Shown here piece after piece: positions 50,846 to 59,357 of a stretch of DNA of 64,000 nucleotides. Origin of the DNA: JALRHH01 sp964638875 (GTDB taxonomy: Bacteria; Patescibacteriota; Saccharimonadia; Saccharimonadales; JALRHH01); NCBI GenBank assembly GCA_964638875.1, contig CAZXBL010000001.1, positions 1 to 64,000 on the forward strand, in the 5' to 3' direction. The translations under genes were made by a program, and so were the position numbers. Numbering within the stretch: the stretch's first letter is position 1; the number at the start of each line of letters is the position of its first letter. The notes beneath the pieces were generated by a model. The model saw only the letters and a program-made list of their open reading frames with translations, had not been told where the DNA came from and searched no databases.

Positions 50846-51295
50846 ATGATTGATAAAATCAAAAAATATTACAACCATAACTTTATACAGCAGTTCAAGG
50901 ATGTACGTTTTGCTGGTTTTGTGGTGTTTGGTATTTTGGTGCTGTTAGTGACATGGAGCGGGATATCAGTTATCGAAACAAACTATGAACTACAAAAGCA
51001 GGTTTCTAAACTGGAACAAGAAAACCAAGTTTCGGTGCTGGAAAACAACAACCTCAAACTCCAGAACGAATACTACAACAGCGACCAATACTTAGAATTA
51101 ACTGCTCGTAGGCAGTTTGGTAAGGGGCAGCCAGGCGAGAAACTATTACTCGTTCCTAAAAGTGTGGCGCTGAAGCACACAGTAGAGATCCCACAGGAGG
51201 AACGAGCAGCTGCAGCGACTCCAACCTTAAAGAAGCCATTTGTCCAAAAGAACGTCGAAGCTTGGGTCAACTTCTTCACGCACAGCGGCAACTAA
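50846..51295 (+). CDS. FtsB/DivIC-like septum formation protein
   Basis: 149 residues. Cytoplasmic start, a transmembrane helix at about 24-46 (FAGFVVFGILVLLVTWSGISV), then a coiled coil (KQVSKLEQENQVSVLENNNLKLQNEYY) and the DivIC-type end YLELTARRQFGKGQPGEKLLL. These proteins act in the divisome with FtsL and FtsQ. TATAAT (50830-50835) lies 10 nt before the ATG. The 3' end overlaps the convergent gene by 4 bp. Confidence 0.87.
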   Translation: MIDKIKKYYNHNFIQQFKDVRFAGFVVFGILVLLVTWSGISVIETNYELQKQVSKLEQENQVSVLENNNLKLQNEYYNSDQYLELTARRQFGKGQPGEKLLLVPKSVALKHTVEIPQEERAAAATPTLKKPFVQKNVEAWVNFFTHSGN

Positions 51296-52358
51296 GTCTG
51301 TTGTAGGCTCAAACCAAGCTGCAGAGCAATTCTACCAAGCAAGGTGGGGCTTGTAGTCTCGTCAGTAGCCATAACTGTACTCAGAGTCCATATTCTCCGT
51401 TCGTGGGTGCCTAATTCGTCTACGATACGATCGTTTATGAGATCTAGGTGACGCGAAACAAACTCTTCACCCAAAGTCATACTAATAATTTGCGTAATAC
51501 GTTCGAGGCTCGGTTCGATCTTCGTCAGTTGTAGCAGCTCAACAACCGCGTTGATTACAGCATCGACCTGTTCTTCTGTCACCTCTAACGCTGATTCAAG
51601 GGTTTCTTTGATGTCCGCGACAGCCTCTACGAATGTCTCTGTTACTTGCTTAGCTTCCTCTTTATTAGTTTCCACATCTAATAAATCGATAAATGTCTCT
51701 ATCTGGTCTTGTAGATTCTTTTCGCTTTGGTCCTCATTGGTAACTGAATCTATAAACTCTTCAAAAAACTCAGGAAGTAGTTCTTCTTGCCGTTCTACAT
51801 TTATTTCGACCACTTCAGGCATTTTGGGTTCATACGGTGGCTCTGTGATATCTTGATCGTGTTTAGCTGCAATAACTTCATCTCTTTCTGTATCAGGAGT
51901 CTCAGAGCTAAGATCTGCCGTGATTATGTCGGCTGGCAGAATGACTACTTCGTTTACACTATCGGCTGTATTCTCTTTTTCTGGCACTGAAGTATGATGG
52001 AAAACTTTTACCTGTGGAGGAAAAAAATTTTCAACTGGTGAAGGGGGCTCCACGATTTCATTAGCTATGATGACATGTGAGGTCTCTATCGAAACCGGCT
52101 GAGGGGGAATAGCAGGAGACTGTTCATGAACCAGCTTAGTAAGCTCGGTTGCTGTCTCCAGAGGAATCTCGACTTTTAGCTGGGGTACAGGTAGGGAGGT
52201 TTCAACCACAGGCTCTTCACTAGCAGCGAAAAGTTCTCGAGCTACAGCCTCACGGTTACTTTCAGCCAAAACAAAAGTTGCCTTTTCGGAGGTAATTGCT
52301 TCAGGTTTTTTAGAAATTAACTGATCTGTGGCTGTTGGCCCTGAGAGGGGCTCATCAA
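51292..52358 (-). CDS. Acidic helical protein, downstream frame of a frameshifted gene
   Basis: The frame is open from just after the A9 run at 52359-52367 to the stop at 51292-51294. The only start codon near is a TTG at 52269, without a good ribosome site. The protein is acidic, Glu/Pro/Val-rich, then helical with a repeated LLDVETNKEEAKQVTETF pattern; no membrane segment, no family recognised. The segment between 52269 and 52358 encodes a sensible continuation (IDEPLSGPTATDQLIS), so this is very likely the second part of the gene that starts at 52646. Confidence 0.65.
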
Positions 52359-52646
52359 TTTTTTTTTATCTTCCGCCAGGGCATCGGGCACTTCATCGCT
52401 ATGCAAACCCACAATACTTTCGTTTTCATCGCGTACTAGGGCAGATCCACCTAAGATTGTTAGCGCTTGCTCGTCATCCATGCCGCTCTCAGCCAATAGC
52501 GAGTGGCTAGTAGCCATACCCCCAATGAATTTCTGGCCAATTTCAAGCTTACTGAATTCAGCAACAGTCATTTCTTCTTCACTTGCACCAACGGGGCATC
52601 TAAGGCGTACGTTGCCAAATTGTTCTACGAACGTGTCCATACTCAT
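52317..52646 (-). CDS. N-terminal part of a gene split at an A9 tract
   Basis: 109 residues from ATG 52646 to the stop at 52317-52319. It begins MSMDTFVEQFGNVRLRCPVG and includes GMDDEQALTILGGSALV; no family recognised. TATAGT lies 9 nt before the ATG. At the coding-strand run A9 (52359-52367) a -1 shift would join it to the downstream frame and yield about 450 residues. Without a shift it ends 12-13 codons later. Both products may exist. Confidence 0.6.
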   Translation of the reverse strand: MSMDTFVEQFGNVRLRCPVGASEEEMTVAEFSKLEIGQKFIGGMATSHSLLAESGMDDEQALTILGGSALVRDENESIVGLHSDEVPDALAEDKKKLMSPSQGQQPQIS

Positions 52647-52675
52647 AATGCTTATACTATAACAGACAGCATACT

Positions 52676-52701
52676 AAATGAGCGACCGAAGCCGCTCATT
52701 T
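52676..52701. terminator. Terminator-like hairpin
   Basis: AAATGAGCG (52676-52684) pairs with CGCTCATTT (52693-52701), loop 8 nt. The longer T-run (6 Ts) is on the plus strand, although the adjacent genes are on the minus strand. Confidence 0.6.
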
Positions 52702-52720
52702 TTTGTTTATTTATGAACTG

Positions 52721-53287
52721 TTATTTTTTATCACTGCCTTTGAGGGCTGATTCAATGACATCACGTGGTAATGCTGCTGCTGATAGCAGGGCACTACGTA
52801 CGGTTTCGACGGCACTGCCACCAACGGTGGTTGCGGCGTCTAATGCGCCTCCTACGGCAGCTTTAGCTGCTTCAGAGGTGTTTGAACCTACCTCTCCGGC
52901 AGTTTTGATAGCTCCTTGGACTGCGCCGACGGCTGCTTGCCCAACGTCCTTGCCGGTTTCTGCTGCTGCGCTAACGATACCTTGCGCACCGCCCCTAACC
53001 GCTGTTAGTACGTCGCCGCCTACCTGACTGACGCCATTAACGACACCGCTCATTGTGCTGGTAGCCGTGTCTGTAATAGAAGTGCCCACTTGTCCCGCAC
53101 CGCGAACAGCACCGCTCGCGATTGAGGCAACTGCCTCAACACCAGCTCCAGCTACCTCACCACCGCCCTTTAATAGGTCGACGACTTGGTCTTTTACGCT
53201 GTCCCTGATCGCATCAAGAATGTTATCTACGCCCTTAACAGCCGCTGCAACTGCATCCGTTGCTTCTTCGATAATCCTTGCTAACAT
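52721..53287 (-). CDS. Ala/Gly/Val-rich repetitive amphipathic protein
   Basis: 188 residues. Most of the chain is a degenerate repeat of about 11-14 residues with AVGGA, VGTSITD and GxxAAxxV patterns, predicted as one long amphipathic helix similar to apolipoprotein- or LEA-like proteins. Lys-rich end SALKGSDKK. It starts right after AAAGGAGGG, a near-perfect Shine-Dalgarno, so expression is probably high. No enzymatic motif. May coat membranes or act in stress protection (inference). Confidence 0.75.
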   Translation of the reverse strand: MLARIIEEATDAVAAAVKGVDNILDAIRDSVKDQVVDLLKGGGEVAGAGVEAVASIASGAVRGAGQVGTSITDTATSTMSGVVNGVSQVGGDVLTAVRGGAQGIVSAAAETGKDVGQAAVGAVQGAIKTAGEVGSNTSEAAKAAVGGALDAATTVGGSAVETVRSALLSAAALPRDVIESALKGSDKK

Positions 53288-53379
53288 AAACCCTCCTTTT
53301 TTGTGGTTGTAGCCTCACTATAAGCTTTTTTTCAAAAAAGCACTAGCCAAATGTAACTATTTGTTGTTTCGTAAAGCTG

Positions 53380-54444
53380 TTAAAAGGCTTTACTGATCTG
53401 TCTGTGCCAGTTGCCGTCTCTGCCTATAGAAAAGCCAAGTCGTTGCGCAGGTACATCGTAAGCTCGTACAGCCATTTCTTTGCTTAGGTGGGGCTCGGTT
53501 TTATTTGCTGAAAAAATTGTTGTCCACTTGTTATTCTTGCCAGATTGTATACCAATGTTTGATATGCCTAGTTGTTTGGCGAGTTCCTCGGTGATATCTA
53601 CCATAACCTTTTGCCAATCCAGGGTGGCTAGTCCTCTAGCCCCGACTGTCCCAGTAACGTATTCTTCGGTGTACCGCTTTTCAGGGTCAAGCCTTTTTGC
53701 CTGGACCCCTTGCAGTTGGTAGATTGTAAGCTCGTCTTGGTGAGAACGTGCCAAACCAACGGCAGCGTTAGGCTTGCCTTTATAATTCAGCACAAAACCG
53801 GTAGGAGCATCAAGCCATATAGAGTATGCGATAGTTGCATCACTTTCTGCATGGTAACCTTCTGCCGGTCCATCTGGCCTAAAGGAACCGTTTACACTAC
53901 GGATAGGAACTAAAGCATAATCATCTAGACGTTTTTCACTTAATTCAATGCCCGGTACTGCTGATTCAACCAGAATCTTTTTCAGATCTACTTTATCAAG
54001 TGCTCCACCTACCAGTTTCTCCATAAATAGGTACTGATCAAGTACGGTTTTACCTTTAGTGGTGAAGTTTCTTTGCCATTCCCATAGTCGACCTTTTTCG
54101 AACAAGCCTATATCAAAACTAGCATGTTTGGTTAGGCCTTTTTCAAATTTTTCCTTAGTGTCTGACACTCCAGCGTTAGCTGTAGCCCAGGCGAGCATTT
54201 CTAAGCCATAATTTTTAAAAACTACTTCGGCAGGCAAAGAGGTGATCACATGCTTGGCCTTAAACCATGCGTTCTGATCGCTATCTTCAAGCTCATCTAA
54301 AAAAGCAACAGGATCCTCTTGATCAACGATAATATCCGCGGCAACCAACATCTGCTCCAAAGGGAGCTCCCGTACCCACCGTTCATTAAACTGTTCCAGT
54401 ACTTCCGGATCTGTATATAGTTCACTAGGAGCAACGACACTCAT
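53380..54444 (-). CDS. Unrecognised soluble protein with leaderless promoter
   Basis: 354 residues from the ATG at 54444, which lies 7 nt after TATAAT (54452-54457, minus strand), itself 17 nt from TTGCTA (54475-54480); longer starts would precede the promoter. A soluble alpha/beta protein: an N-terminal helical third, then a beta-rich part with YHAESDATIAYSIWLDAPTG, GLARSHQDELTIYQLQGVQ, and a C-terminal LGISNIGIQSG. The middle motif recurs in Saccharibacteria proteins that I cannot name. Function unknown. Confidence 0.75.
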   Translation of the reverse strand: MSVVAPSELYTDPEVLEQFNERWVRELPLEQMLVAADIIVDQEDPVAFLDELEDSDQNAWFKAKHVITSLPAEVVFKNYGLEMLAWATANAGVSDTKEKFEKGLTKHASFDIGLFEKGRLWEWQRNFTTKGKTVLDQYLFMEKLVGGALDKVDLKKILVESAVPGIELSEKRLDDYALVPIRSVNGSFRPDGPAEGYHAESDATIAYSIWLDAPTGFVLNYKGKPNAAVGLARSHQDELTIYQLQGVQAKRLDPEKRYTEEYVTGTVGARGLATLDWQKVMVDITEELAKQLGISNIGIQSGKNNKWTTIFSANKTEPHLSKEMAVRAYDVPAQRLGFSIGRDGNWHRQISKAF

Positions 54445-54507
54445 ATATATAATTATACAATATAACCATATATATAGCAATAACAAATGGCAAACTTAAG
54501 GTCGAGC

Positions 54508-55155
54508 TTAAATTTCTTTTAAGACTTCGCGTAAGTCATTGATAACGTAGTCTGGCTTTATGTCAGTATTGGCTTCTACGCCAGGGTGATTATAGAAGTA
54601 TGTTGTTCCTTGAGTGATCTCATTTAGGTCCATATCACTTTGTGAGTCACCAATAATGACAACTTGCTCAAAGTTTTTACCAACCAAATAGTTCTTTAAT
54701 GCATCCTTTTTATCGCCATGCTTCTCATGTGCGTTAACCCCTATAACCTTTTCATCAGAAAAGAATTTCTTGGCCCCGACTGCATTTACGAACCATAAGA
54801 GGTCACTTGGACGTGTGTTAGATAGAATTATCTGATCATGCCCAGTTTTCTGGATAGCTTCTAAAACAGATAGGGAATGATCACTTGGCTTTATGTGTTT
54901 AGCGAGGATATCGAGATTCTTTTCAGCAAAGGTAAAACACGCAGCTTGCAGTGCCATGTGCTGCTCATGCGTCAGACCAGGAAGCAGTTTTTCAAAGTAC
55001 TGAAACCACTTTAAACCGTAGTAATCTCTGTTGTTCTTCTCACTGAACCGTTCGACATAACCAGCTTCCTCGAGGACTCTATTTGAGATATCAAGTACGG
55101 CTAAATCATTATCCTTCTCAAGCACTCCGTGAAAATCCCAAACAAATAGTTTCAT
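54508..55155 (-). CDS. HAD superfamily hydrolase
   Basis: 215 residues. Motif I WDFHGVLEKD (DxHGV), motif II LSNTRP, Lys in VIGVNAHEKHGDKKDAL and motif III/IV VVIIGDSQSDM. Phosphatase of the HAD class with a small cap. TATGAT (55162-55167, minus strand) lies 6 nt before the ATG. Substrate unknown. Confidence 0.9.
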   Translation of the reverse strand: MKLFVWDFHGVLEKDNDLAVLDISNRVLEEAGYVERFSEKNNRDYYGLKWFQYFEKLLPGLTHEQHMALQAACFTFAEKNLDILAKHIKPSDHSLSVLEAIQKTGHDQIILSNTRPSDLLWFVNAVGAKKFFSDEKVIGVNAHEKHGDKKDALKNYLVGKNFEQVVIIGDSQSDMDLNEITQGTTYFYNHPGVEANTDIKPDYVINDLREVLKEI

Positions 55156-55192
55156 CCGCTAATCATACCAAATAATTTGAGTAGGTCGGAGG

Positions 55193-56338
55193 TTAAGCTC
55201 GTGCGGGGGTAACTCTTGTACAGGCTAACGATACAAGTGCAGCCAAGACAAAGAGAATACTAAAACCAACTGAATGGGTGAAGATGGATAGCAGCAAGAA
55301 CACTAAAGCGAACAGAACAACATATGCAACATCACAAGCAATCTCCATGGAGAGTATGTATGACATACCCTTATTACGGGTATGTGCATAATACGTACTC
55401 GTCCAGGGGTTTATTTGGTATCTAAAACAGATCATCCAGATGATATTTATGAAACTAATCATTACAGCTGATGCAGGCAGTAGTCGGAGCAGGTGAGCTA
55501 TAAATGTCGCAATAGAACCCTCCATGAGCACCTTATGGGTACCAACATTATCATTTCTATTGCCAACAAATATCAAGAATACCACAGTACCAAGAGCACC
55601 TATCGTCGTTACGATTCCGATGGAGGAGATATTTCCGAGCACAAGCGCAAGATACATTGGCCAGACAAACACCCCAATTGCGGAGTGAAAATTAAAAGCA
55701 AAGTTAGCCAGTAAATCTCGTTTAGGCGCATGGGTGAGATTGTACTTTAGCTCTAGTTGGGGGATATGTCCGCCTGCTTCTCTGTCTATATCTCTCAGCC
55801 AGAAAACGCTGCCAGCAATACTCGCTATTGCAAGGTAAAGCGGCCACTGTTCGTTCAGCACAAGCGCTAAAACAGCAGACACTGCGGGTGCCAGGCTCGC
55901 AGCAATCATATCAGCAGAATCTATTCGAGCTATATCTTTGCCTTTGCGCTCCATATTGATAACGCGTGAAATGTGGATATGTTGAGCATTCCACTGAAAA
56001 GCATTTGTGACTGCAAGCATACAAGCCATAAGCCAGACCATCTCCAGAGGTTTGCCACTGACTATAGCGACCAGGCAAAGTAGGTAAGCTACGTAGGCTA
56101 CACGCGCAATAATCAATGAAAGACGTGCGCCAAAACGGTTAGTAAGTCGCATGGTTTGATAGTTAATGATCAGTTTAAACGTGGCGTAAACCAGGTAGAA
56201 CCCGCTAACCTCAAGTATTGAAAAGCCTCTTTGAATCAAGAGTAAAGGAACGAAGACTTCTATTAACGCCCCACCGAAATGTCTTAATGTATTTGCAACA
56301 GTGATGTTAACGAGATCTTTGTGTAGTAATGACTTCAT
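55193..56338 (-). CDS. MFS transporter
   Basis: 381 residues with about 11-12 helices. LTNRFGARLSLIIARVAYVAYLL corresponds to the loop 2-3 motif region. The substrate is not recognisable. It overlaps the small membrane protein gene by 4 bp (ATGA), indicating co-expression. Confidence 0.82.
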   Translation of the reverse strand: MKSLLHKDLVNITVANTLRHFGGALIEVFVPLLLIQRGFSILEVSGFYLVYATFKLIINYQTMRLTNRFGARLSLIIARVAYVAYLLCLVAIVSGKPLEMVWLMACMLAVTNAFQWNAQHIHISRVINMERKGKDIARIDSADMIAASLAPAVSAVLALVLNEQWPLYLAIASIAGSVFWLRDIDREAGGHIPQLELKYNLTHAPKRDLLANFAFNFHSAIGVFVWPMYLALVLGNISSIGIVTTIGALGTVVFLIFVGNRNDNVGTHKVLMEGSIATFIAHLLRLLPASAVMISFINIIWMICFRYQINPWTSTYYAHTRNKGMSYILSMEIACDVAYVVLFALVFLLLSIFTHSVGFSILFVLAALVSLACTRVTPARA

Positions 56339-56643
56339 GATTTAGATTTGAGGGGGCGTTTCCTTTTTTCGTATTCTACGGTGAAGAAGGAGCCTAGCGC
56401 GGCACCTATTGCTATCGGAATAATGTACAGATAGTTAGAGACAATTGCTGCGATTTCGACTGCCAAAGTTATGTACAGAATGAAGGTGACGGACGCGGAT
56501 TTTAAGGATTTATGCTGTGTTAGTGAAAAGGTCAGGGAAGAATCCAGCATCTCGACCATCAAATAGAAAAGGAACAGCCCAATTGCCCATAGAAAACTAA
56601 AATCCCACCAAGCTTCGGTCAGCGACATTAGCTCTATATTCAT
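56335..56643 (-). CDS. Small three-helix membrane protein
   Basis: 102 residues, three predicted transmembrane helices (about 15-37, 50-70, 74-92) with a basic tail YEKRKRPLKSKS. The third helix, IIPIAIGAALGSFFTVEYE, resembles the end of DUF2179/DUF5698-type N-terminal domains, but the match is loose. TATGAT (56650-56655, minus strand) lies 6 nt before the ATG. It overlaps the MFS gene by 4 bp. Confidence 0.7.
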   Translation of the reverse strand: MNIELMSLTEAWWDFSFLWAIGLFLFYLMVEMLDSSLTFSLTQHKSLKSASVTFILYITLAVEIAAIVSNYLYIIPIAIGAALGSFFTVEYEKRKRPLKSKS

Positions 56644-56666
56644 GTAGCTATCATAACAAAGTCATG

Positions 56667-57560
56667 CTACGGCAGGTGTTGCCCTCCGGTCACACCGATG
56701 ATTTCACCAGTTACAAAGCTTGATTCCTGAGAAGCCAAATAAACGTAAGCAGGGGCTAACTCCGCGGGCTGCCCGGCACGACCAAGCGGCGTCTGTTCGC
56801 CAAATTTGACCAGTTTTTCCATCGGTTGACCGTAGCTTGGTTGCAGCGGTGTCCAGATAGGACCAGGTGCAACACCATTTACGCGAATTCCCTTAGGCGC
56901 GAGTTGTTTTCCAAGCCCGTGTGTAAAATTAGCAATTGCAGCCTTGGTACTAGCGTAGTCCAGCAAACCCTCAGAGGGTTGGTAAGCCTGAATCGAGGTA
57001 GTGTTGATAATACTAGCACCTTTTGGCATGTGCGGCAGAGCAGCTTTAACCAACCAAAACATCGCCATAATATTAGTTTTGAAGGTTGATTCAATCTGCT
57101 CGTTGCTAAGTTCTAATATGTCTTCGCAGAATAATTGGCGGCCTGCGTTGTTTACCAAAATATCCAGTCCACCGAGTGCCTTAACGGCAGAATCTACTAG
57201 TTGTTCACAGAATTTGGGGTCACTGATATCCCCAGGACAAGCGGCAACAGTGCATTCTTCTTGCTCAATAAGTTTTATAATTGATTGCGCATCTTCCTCT
57301 TCTGACGGCAGATAGTTCATAACAATATCAGCGCCTTCTCGGGCATAGGCAATAGCTACTGCCGCACCAATGCCAGAGTCTGCCCCTGTGATCAGTGCTT
57401 TACGTCCCTGTAGCCTGCCATGCCCTACATAGGTTTCTTCGCCGTGGTCTGCCTGAGGCTGAAGTTTTGCGTCGAGCCCAGGTTCATCCTGGCGTTGTTC
57501 TGGTATCTTGAGTTTTGGGTACTGAGTTACCGGGTCCTGCATAGTAAACTGGTCTGCCAT
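56667..57560 (-). CDS. Short-chain dehydrogenase/reductase
   Basis: 297 residues. A 55-residue N-terminal extension with PVTQYPKLKIPEQ, as in YhdF/YghA-like enzymes, precedes the Rossmann core: GRKALITGADSGIGAAVAIAYAREGADI, DILVNNAGRQLF, catalytic STSIQAYQ...YASTKAAI and PGPIWTPLQP. NADP-dependent oxidoreductase acting on aldehydes or sugars. AGGAGG lies 5 nt before the ATG. Confidence 0.93.
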   Translation of the reverse strand: MADQFTMQDPVTQYPKLKIPEQRQDEPGLDAKLQPQADHGEETYVGHGRLQGRKALITGADSGIGAAVAIAYAREGADIVMNYLPSEEEDAQSIIKLIEQEECTVAACPGDISDPKFCEQLVDSAVKALGGLDILVNNAGRQLFCEDILELSNEQIESTFKTNIMAMFWLVKAALPHMPKGASIINTTSIQAYQPSEGLLDYASTKAAIANFTHGLGKQLAPKGIRVNGVAPGPIWTPLQPSYGQPMEKLVKFGEQTPLGRAGQPAELAPAYVYLASQESSFVTGEIIGVTGGQHLP

Positions 57561-57645
57561 AACAGCCTCCTGTATTTACAATTTCTAGGTAATCAATATT
57601 ATTAAATAACCCAGGATCTGTGGCTGTTAGATATGGTACAGATTC

Positions 57646-58116
57646 TTACTCGACTCGACGAGCGAAGTATTCGCTCGTTTCTCTCATAAATATTTCGGCA
57701 GTTTTTGGTCCGACACCGTATAGTTTTTGCAAACGTTTAGACAGCTCATCCTCATCTTCGCTCAACTCAATCATTAACATGAGCGAGCCATCGTAGTCAT
57801 TAACCAGCTGCTGCATACAGGTTTTCAACGCACGTGTCATGACGTGCTGATACCTTGTATACCCACCCTGTCTTAATAGCGCGGTAAGCTTGCGGTCTTT
57901 TAAATCCAATATTGCCCACGGAAAATCAAGCTTACCATTCAAAAACATTTTCCAGGTCTTAACTGCAACAGATGATTGGATCGGCTTGCCAAGCAGGAAT
58001 GTAAGCAAAAACCATCTAAACAAATCACTGTCGTTGTCCATTACATCCAAATCAAAGTCCTCCGCATGATGTACGGGTTTAAGGCGTTTATTTACTTTTG
58101 AGTTCAATTTGATCAT
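57646..58116 (-). CDS. Short endonuclease III/HhH glycosylase-like protein
   Basis: 156 residues. The N-terminal helices and a helix-hairpin-helix near the C-terminus (LQKLYGVGPKTAEIFMRE) recall the endonuclease III core, but no catalytic Asp motif follows the HhH and no Fe-S cysteines are present, so catalysis is doubtful. The family link is tentative. Confidence 0.55.
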   Translation of the reverse strand: MIKLNSKVNKRLKPVHHAEDFDLDVMDNDSDLFRWFLLTFLLGKPIQSSVAVKTWKMFLNGKLDFPWAILDLKDRKLTALLRQGGYTRYQHVMTRALKTCMQQLVNDYDGSLMLMIELSEDEDELSKRLQKLYGVGPKTAEIFMRETSEYFARRVE

Positions 58117-58138
58117 TAGTTGGAAGACAGGGGTACGT

Positions 58139-58537
58139 TTAGGGTTGCAGCTCTGAGTTATTTAGATTGGTCTGATTAAACTTAGTTACATTATGTGGTG
58201 GGGACATGAATTTTTCCACAATAACGTAGTTTTCTTTGGATTTGAGTATTTGCTCTATCGAAGGTATATGGTGCCCAGGGAGCAATAAAAAGTGCTTGTT
58301 ATCTTTATGGCCCTTATCGTACTCGCTCTTTCTAAGTTTTATACGTGTTTTACATTTTTCATCTGAACATTCACACTGAAACAATATATTAGGGTCGGTC
58401 TCTGGTAGAAGGTGAGACTGGCTGTCTTCTTCAGCTATTCTTCTCAAATTATCAAAATCTTCGGATACCCTTAGATTAGGTTTACGGCTCATTACTTCGT
58501 TCTCTACAAGCCTACGTTCAGATACAGAGTCTGGCAT
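58139..58537 (-). CDS. Conserved protein with CxCxxxxC zinc-like motif
   Basis: 132 residues. FQCECSDEKCKTRIKLRKSEYD and the C-terminal LPGHHIPSI...KSKENYVIVEKF form a pattern I know from uncharacterised actinobacterial and other proteins: a Cys cluster flanked by beta strands. Function unknown. It is separated from the HhH gene by 22 bp on the same strand, probably one operon. Confidence 0.7.
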   Translation of the reverse strand: MPDSVSERRLVENEVMSRKPNLRVSEDFDNLRRIAEEDSQSHLLPETDPNILFQCECSDEKCKTRIKLRKSEYDKGHKDNKHFLLLPGHHIPSIEQILKSKENYVIVEKFMSPPHNVTKFNQTNLNNSELQP

Positions 58538-58642
58538 ACAATACTCCTATAACAGTATAGTTATCATTATCAATGCAATTAGCTGGATTACTGTTAAGTA
58601 ATTAACCACTCTATAATTTCTACCCTTATTTAAAAAGTGTTT

Positions 58643-58669
58643 CTAGCACTCTTGACATAGGAGTGCCAA
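58643..58669 (+). promoter_or_regulatory. CIRCE operator (HrcA site)
   Basis: CTAGCACTC-N9-GAGTGCCAA, 16 of 18 arm positions match TTAGCACTC-N9-GAGTGCTAA. The spacer holds the -35 TTGACA (58652-58657); 17 nt later is TATATA (58675-58680). HrcA bound here would block transcription of hsp20. Long leader to 58845 follows. Confidence 0.8.
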
Positions 58670-58752
58670 TTTGATATATAAGAATTAGGGCAATGGTACA
58701 GCCCTGAATCAAGAAGCTTAATGTCTGTCGTTTCTCTGTTAACATACGTGTT

Positions 58753-58806
58753 ATCGGGGTTGAGAGATGCATTAAAACCCTTAACCTCTAGGTGCATCAC
58801 TCCGAT
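58753..58806 (+). promoter_or_regulatory. Structured leader hairpin of hsp20
   Basis: ATCGG (58753-58757) pairs with CCGAT (58802-58806) and GATGCA (58766-58771) with TGCATC (58793-58798), in a leader of about 158 nt. The AAAGGAGG site (58831-58838) lies downstream and is not obviously sequestered. The rest of the 307-nt gap before the gene holds the CIRCE promoter and a small GGGC/GCCC hairpin. Confidence 0.4.
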
Positions 58807-58844
58807 CAAGTAGTTAATAAGAGCGATAAGAAAGGAGGATAATT

Positions 58845-59324
58845 ATGTTTGATTTAGTACGTCGTCCAAGCACAAATTTGGGATTATCCACTTTTGAGGA
58901 GATGGATAAACTACTGGATAGTTTTTGGCGTTCTGCGGGCCTACCGATGAGTTCGATAAGCTTGCCCTCAATAGATATCTATAGCGAGGATGACAAACAC
59001 ATGGTTGTTGAAATGCCCGCCCCAGGTTTCGACACGAATGACATCGATTTGAATATTAGAGATGGAGTTCTGGAAATTAAGGGTCAAAAGCGGGAGACAA
59101 CCAAGCAGAAAGAAGGTGATCGTAACTATATCGTCAGGGAAAGCAACGCTAGCTTTGCCCGCCGCGTCGTGCTCCCAGAGGGTGCTGACGCGGATAACAT
59201 ATCTGCAGAGCTGGATAAAGGCTTACTAAAAGTAACTGTTCCTGTTAACCGCCCTGAGGCGAAGCGGGTCCAGATAACTACTGGTAAAAGCAGCAGCTCC
59301 AAAAGGCTATCCGCCAGTACCTAA
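58845..59324 (+). CDS. Small heat shock protein Hsp20
   Basis: 159 residues. N-terminal variable arm with LGLSTFEEMDKLLDSFW, then the alpha-crystallin domain (about 45-140): DIYSEDDKHMVVEMPAPGF, IDLNIRDGVLEIKGQKRE, SFARRVVLPEGADADNISAELDKGLLKVTVPV, and a Ser/Lys tail. ATP-independent holdase chaperone. Preceded by a perfect AAAGGAGG ribosome site and a CIRCE-controlled promoter, so heat induction is expected. Confidence 0.96.
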   Translation: MFDLVRRPSTNLGLSTFEEMDKLLDSFWRSAGLPMSSISLPSIDIYSEDDKHMVVEMPAPGFDTNDIDLNIRDGVLEIKGQKRETTKQKEGDRNYIVRESNASFARRVVLPEGADADNISAELDKGLLKVTVPVNRPEAKRVQITTGKSSSSKRLSAST

Positions 59325-59357
59325 ACACACCCTAAAAAGGTCTGGGGCTTAAATAAG

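Noticed and set aside
52676..52701. Terminator for a plus-strand gene
   Set aside because: No plus-strand gene lies directly upstream; kept only as a hairpin between two minus-strand genes.
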